DNA from: Blastocatellia bacterium
Lineage (GTDB): Bacteria > Acidobacteriota > Blastocatellia > Pyrinomonadales > Pyrinomonadaceae
Assembly (NCBI GenBank): GCA_016789265.1
Contig: JAEUQK010000018.1
Coordinates: 186,001 to 250,000, forward strand
Length of the DNA: 64,000 nt
Direction of reading: 5' to 3'
Part shown: positions 60,461 to 64,000 of the stretch, one piece after another
Numbering within the stretch: the first letter of the stretch is position 1
Layout: each line of letters begins with the position of its first letter
Position numbers and translations under genes: made by a program
The notes under the pieces: model-generated
The model's input: the letters and a program-made list of their open reading frames with translations, nothing else
The model's database searches: none
What the model was told of the DNA's origin: nothing

Positions 60461-62417
60461 ATTTCATGTACTTATCCAGAAAGTCTGCGACCAGCGGAAA
60501 AAGATCGAGACGGTTCTTGAGCTTCGAGATTCCATGGCCTTCGTCGTCGTAGAGTTTGTATTGCACCACGGCACCCCGTTTTCTCAGGGCATCGACCATC
60601 TGCTCTCCTTCCGTATATGGTACTCGCGGGTCGTTTCGCCCTGAGATCACGAAGAGAGGTGTTTTGATACGGTCGATCTTGCGGATAGGCGAGATCCTTC
60701 GCAGAAATTCAATGTCCTTGTCGAGCCTCCCGTACTCGACCTCTCTTTGACGGCGCCGATAGCTTGAGGTGTTGGTGAGAAATGTCTCCCAGTTTGTGAT
60801 CGCGACCGTGCCGACCGCGGCCGCCCAAAGGTCGGGATAAAGCGTGATAGCCGCCATCGTCATATATCCTCCGTAGCTTCCGCCGATCACAGCTATACGT
60901 TTTGGATCCGAACCGCTTCGCTTTAACCATTCGTGTGCGGCCGCGAGATCTTTGACCGAATCTTCGCGTTTTTCTACGTCGTCAAGATGCGTGTAGGTCT
61001 TCCCGTAGCCGGTCGAGCCTCGCACATTGGGGTCCAAGATCGCGTATCCACGGGAAAGATAATACTGAAACAACGCGTTGAAACCAGGCCGCGACTGGCC
61101 TTCGGGGCCGCCATGAACCGAAACGATGACCGGAGCACGCGGCGGTTTGGTGACCGAAACCGACTTGGACGCCTGAGTTTCCTTCGAGGCGACCTTAACA
61201 TCACTTGCGCCTTTGGGTTTGTAGTACCAGGCCGGTATCTCGCGCCCGTCGAAGGACTTGAATTTGATCAGTTCGGGTGCGACAAACGTTTTTGGATCGA
61301 TACCCGCCTGATCGCTTTGAGTAACTTGAGCAAGTCGTTTGGACCTGAGATCGTATACCCAGACGTCGCCATTCTGCGTGGATGAACTAAATGAAAATGC
61401 GAGCTTACTGCCGTCTTTTGAAAATGCCGTCCCGCCGACTATCCCCTGAGCAGGAAGCTTTACTTCAACTGCCTGTTTGTCCACGGTCGAGATCAAGGGT
61501 TTACCGCCAGTTTCGATCTTTCTAAGAAAAAGTTCCGAAAACCCATTGTTGTTCACCGTGTAGGCCATGATCGAGTCATTTGAGTTCAGAGTAATGCCCC
61601 CGACATCCCAACTTGGGCCATCGACGATCTCGATCGAACGGTTTGCCTCGGACCAATCATCGCCGGATGCGTTCTTTTGGCGAAGCTGCGTCAGCGCAGA
61701 GAATTCACGTCCGTTGTTCGACGTCATTAATATGCTGTCGGCGAGGAATTCGGCATCGCCAAATTCGGACGCATCCGTGTGAGGCGTAAGCAGGATCTCG
61801 TTTTTGGTCCTGACATCAATCAGAAAAAGATCATTGTCGAGGCTTTTCTCGATGCGGTCGCGGGAGACAATGATCTGTCTGCCGTTATCACTCAGAGCTA
61901 TGACGCTGTTGTTTCCGTCGTGCTGAAAGAGCAAGACCTCTTTGCCGCTCGCAATGTCCATCGCGTAAATGTCAAAGAACTGGCGGTTACGTTTATTCGA
62001 GGCATAGGCGATAACGTCACCATCATCGGAGATCAGGCCGAAATTATGACGTACCGACGGCTCGTCGGTCAGAGATCTCACGCCCGAACCGTCCGGCTTC
62101 ATCCAGTAAAACTGAGTATTCTCATCACCGCCGCGAGCCTTGCCAAAGACTATACCGCTGCCATCGGGCAGCCAGCGGGCAAAGCCGATATTGTCTTCGT
62201 AATTGGTAAGCTGAACCGGCTTGCCGGCGGGTAGATCGACCTTCCACACCTGTGTCGTGCCGGTCGTGTTCGAGAGGTATATCAACTGTTTTGCGTCGGG
62301 CGAAAAGCTGGGTGAGCCTGCCGACTTGATGTTGAGATATTGCTGTATCGTGTACGGCTGAGCGGAGACGACAACAGAAAATAAAAGTATCGAGAAAAGG
62401 ACGGTTAGTTTCTTCAT
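60459..62417 (-). CDS. Secreted S9 family (prolyl oligopeptidase-type) peptidase
   Basis: The 652-residue protein has a signal peptide (LTVLFSILLFSVVVSAQP), an N-terminal seven-bladed propeller with TolB-like repeats (SPSFSPDAKQLIYLS, DVIAYASNKRN) and a C-terminal alpha/beta hydrolase domain with GGSYGG (nucleophile Ser near residue 512), RNDPRVPYTEG (Asp near 596) and EGHGISK (His near 628). It cleaves short peptides, likely dipeptidyl- or acylaminoacyl-type, in the periplasm. Its start lies about 76 bases downstream of the M61 gene. Confidence 0.95.
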   Translation of the reverse strand: MKKLTVLFSILLFSVVVSAQPYTIQQYLNIKSAGSPSFSPDAKQLIYLSNTTGTTQVWKVDLPAGKPVQLTNYEDNIGFARWLPDGSGIVFGKARGGDENTQFYWMKPDGSGVRSLTDEPSVRHNFGLISDDGDVIAYASNKRNRQFFDIYAMDIASGKEVLLFQHDGNNSVIALSDNGRQIIVSRDRIEKSLDNDLFLIDVRTKNEILLTPHTDASEFGDAEFLADSILMTSNNGREFSALTQLRQKNASGDDWSEANRSIEIVDGPSWDVGGITLNSNDSIMAYTVNNNGFSELFLRKIETGGKPLISTVDKQAVEVKLPAQGIVGGTAFSKDGSKLAFSFSSSTQNGDVWVYDLRSKRLAQVTQSDQAGIDPKTFVAPELIKFKSFDGREIPAWYYKPKGASDVKVASKETQASKSVSVTKPPRAPVIVSVHGGPEGQSRPGFNALFQYYLSRGYAILDPNVRGSTGYGKTYTHLDDVEKREDSVKDLAAAHEWLKRSGSDPKRIAVIGGSYGGYMTMAAITLYPDLWAAAVGTVAITNWETFLTNTSSYRRRQREVEYGRLDKDIEFLRRISPIRKIDRIKTPLFVISGRNDPRVPYTEGEQMVDALRKRGAVVQYKLYDDEGHGISKLKNRLDLFPLVADFLDKYMK

Positions 62418-62493
62418 GTGGATGCCTCAAGATCGAAATTATCTATGCGGGAGTATAGACCAATTTCAATTTCGAGCGCAGCCAAGGCTGCAG

Positions 62494-64000
62494 CTATTTT
62501 GCCGCTATTCGAAACTGTGGAATGCTTACACGTTCTTTTGCTACTGGCAGATACCTGATCATCTTTTCGATTCCATGTTCTCTTACCTTTAGCTCGATCT
62601 CCTTAGTTGTGTCGCCAAAAGTTAACGAAAGTCCCCCGTTACGCTGTTGGCCGTCGCGAAGTCCAGCCTCGTATGCTGCGCTGTTCGGGTGGACTCCTGA
62701 TACAACGCGCTCCTTGGCAAACTTTTCGAAATCGAAGCCAAGTTCGAATACAGGTACTTTGACGACCTCCCGTGTAAACCCGTTACCAAGAGCGTCAGCT
62801 ACGGGTTCGATGGTCTCGCCGTCGATGATGGTTCGCTTGATCAACGAGGCAGTATCACTCTTGAGATATTTATTAAATCGCTGTGTAAGTGATTCGAATG
62901 TTATCGGCTTCGGTGCCCTGCGCGATGCAGCAAATAGATCCAACATGACGTCGTCGAGAGACTGTTTCCCGGCGGTTTCTCGTTTGATCGCAGCATTCAG
63001 GTTTGTTGCGAACAATAGTCCGCGGAGATACGGCAGCCGGCTGACGCCGCGGTCGTTCCAAAAATCTTTGATTATCCGTTCGTTCGGTTCGTTGCGGACC
63101 GGCAGCATGTAATATTCGCGAATGAGTTCGTTGTAACGACCCACAAACTCCTCTTGTGTGATCAACCCACCGCGATAGAGCAGCTGGTAAGTGTAGAACT
63201 CGGTGAAGCCCTCGCTAAACCAGTAGAGGGATTGTTCGGGTTCCGGCATTTTACCTAGCCGCGCCGGGTTCCAGTTATGGAAATATTCGTGAGCGAGCAA
63301 TCCGCGAAGACCATCGATATTTGCATTTGGGGTCGCAAACAGTGCAAACGAATCGGTCAAACCAGTTCCGCCAAAGGAAAACGTATTCGGCCCTTCGTCC
63401 ACGGGAACAAGGGTGACGAGAAAATAGTCCTGAGAATTATCGTTAAAGAAATCGCGTTCGGTCTCGATCACCTTGCGGACCATTTCCGCGAGTTCCGCGT
63501 CGGTAAAATTCCAGCTTCCGCGGATCGCAACATTGACGGGTTTCCCGGAAGCTTTTGTGGAGGTGATCCGAAAGTTGCCCGCAACGAAGATGGACGAACG
63601 AAGATCGCTGAATTGCGTCTTAAACCTCTGTGACCGTTTGCTAACGCCGAAACTGTTCGCAATCGTCCAGCTTCTGTCTAACCGCTTCCATTCAAGTTCG
63701 ACTGCGACCTCGGACTCATCTTTCCATTCCGGCAGCACCCAGACCGTGTTGCCGATCCAATGTATGAACTCCCGGGTCGAGACGGGACGATAACGGACGC
63801 TATTTTTCAATTGGCCTTGAAAGTCCTGGGTTAGCTCATAAACTATGGTGATCTTTTCACCAGGCCTGTGCGATATCGTCTTTAAAAACGGTTCCGCGGT
63901 GTCGAGAGTCGTTGCCGACGCCGGCAAGACGCTCAGGATCCGGATCGCCTTAAAGAGCTCGCGCTGACCGCCCCATTCGTTCGGTAACCGCACGTTTGTA
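62494..64000 (-). CDS. M61 family glycyl aminopeptidase (5' end outside window)
   Basis: The frame stays open to the window edge, so about 100 N-terminal residues (with any signal peptide) are missing. Visible are HEYFHNWNPARLG (HExxH zinc site with the M61-type NWN), followed by WFSEGFTEFYTYQL with the third ligand Glu, and a C-terminal PDZ-like domain (SGVHPNSAAYEAGLRDGQ). M61 peptidases release N-terminal glycine or alanine and are usually periplasmic. The two peptidase genes S9 and M61 are likely in one transcript. Confidence 0.93.
   Translation of the reverse strand, partial: TNVRLPNEWGGQRELFKAIRILSVLPASATTLDTAEPFLKTISHRPGEKITIVYELTQDFQGQLKNSVRYRPVSTREFIHWIGNTVWVLPEWKDESEVAVELEWKRLDRSWTIANSFGVSKRSQRFKTQFSDLRSSIFVAGNFRITSTKASGKPVNVAIRGSWNFTDAELAEMVRKVIETERDFFNDNSQDYFLVTLVPVDEGPNTFSFGGTGLTDSFALFATPNANIDGLRGLLAHEYFHNWNPARLGKMPEPEQSLYWFSEGFTEFYTYQLLYRGGLITQEEFVGRYNELIREYYMLPVRNEPNERIIKDFWNDRGVSRLPYLRGLLFATNLNAAIKRETAGKQSLDDVMLDLFAASRRAPKPITFESLTQRFNKYLKSDTASLIKRTIIDGETIEPVADALGNGFTREVVKVPVFELGFDFEKFAKERVVSGVHPNSAAYEAGLRDGQQRNGGLSLTFGDTTKEIELKVREHGIEKMIRYLPVAKERVSIPQFRIAAK

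Overview
The window looks like a piece of an Acidobacteriota chromosome, most likely class Blastocatellia (Pyrinomonas-like). This is inferred from moderate GC, a large set of secreted peptidases (S9, S41, M14, M16, M61, M24), a sortilin/BNR-repeat secreted protein, an OPT transporter, queE/queC, and a type VI secretion locus of divergent sequence. No rRNA, tRNA or marker gene is present to confirm it. No rRNA, tRNA, CRISPR array or prophage was recognised. No gene-free stretch exceeds 300 bases; the largest gaps (about 60168-60458, 43930-44206 and 11453-11687) are described individually.

Layout. 1-6.7 kb: a truncated membrane-TPR gene, a large sortilin-like beta-propeller protein, fumC, and a small secreted protein. 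6.7-34.5 kb: one continuous minus-strand block of about 28 kb holding a type VI secretion system (T6SS). Read in the direction of transcription it contains a short disordered/transmembrane protein, three FHA-transmembrane proteins (one with an intact periplasmic lytic transglycosylase domain, two with decayed versions), a YkgJ-type cysteine-cluster protein, tssK, tssL, tssM, tagJ, tssA, tssB, tssC, hcp, tssE, tssF, tssG, tssH/clpV, vgrG, a DUF4123 adaptor, a PAAR protein and two small proteins. The baseplate (A,E,F,G,K), sheath (B,C), tube (Hcp), spike (VgrG/PAAR), inner-membrane complex (L,M) and recycling ATPase (ClpV with TagJ) are all present. No TssJ lipoprotein is seen and TssL has no peptidoglycan-binding domain, so the FHA/transglycosylase proteins are the only peptidoglycan-facing parts of the locus. 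VgrG carries an unusual Ala/Glu/Lys/Gln-rich helical tail of about 240 residues.

34.5-46 kb: housekeeping and secreted genes (cystathionine beta-synthase, S41 protease, GDPD, methyltransferase, TlpA-like redoxin, thiO, an isocitrate/isopropylmalate dehydrogenase, DoxX, PepP-like peptidase). The intergenic DNA here holds small repeats: a heptamer tandem repeat, palindromes, and a duplicated fragment of the 5' end of thiO. 46-52 kb: small membrane/secreted genes, queE-queC, and an M16 peptidase. 52.0-52.4 kb: a 452-bp cassette made of a GxxExxY gene bounded by 35-bp inverted repeats; the gene is broken by a stop codon exactly at the motif glutamate. 52.4-64 kb: M14 carboxypeptidase, OPT transporter, a lipoprotein, a PilZ protein, a Gfo/Idh/MocA oxidoreductase, an S9 peptidase and a truncated M61 peptidase.

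The best candidates for undescribed biology are the FHA-transglycosylase trio at the head of the T6SS locus, the VgrG helical tail, and the inverted-repeat GxxExxY cassette with a related solo hairpin near 41.05 kb.
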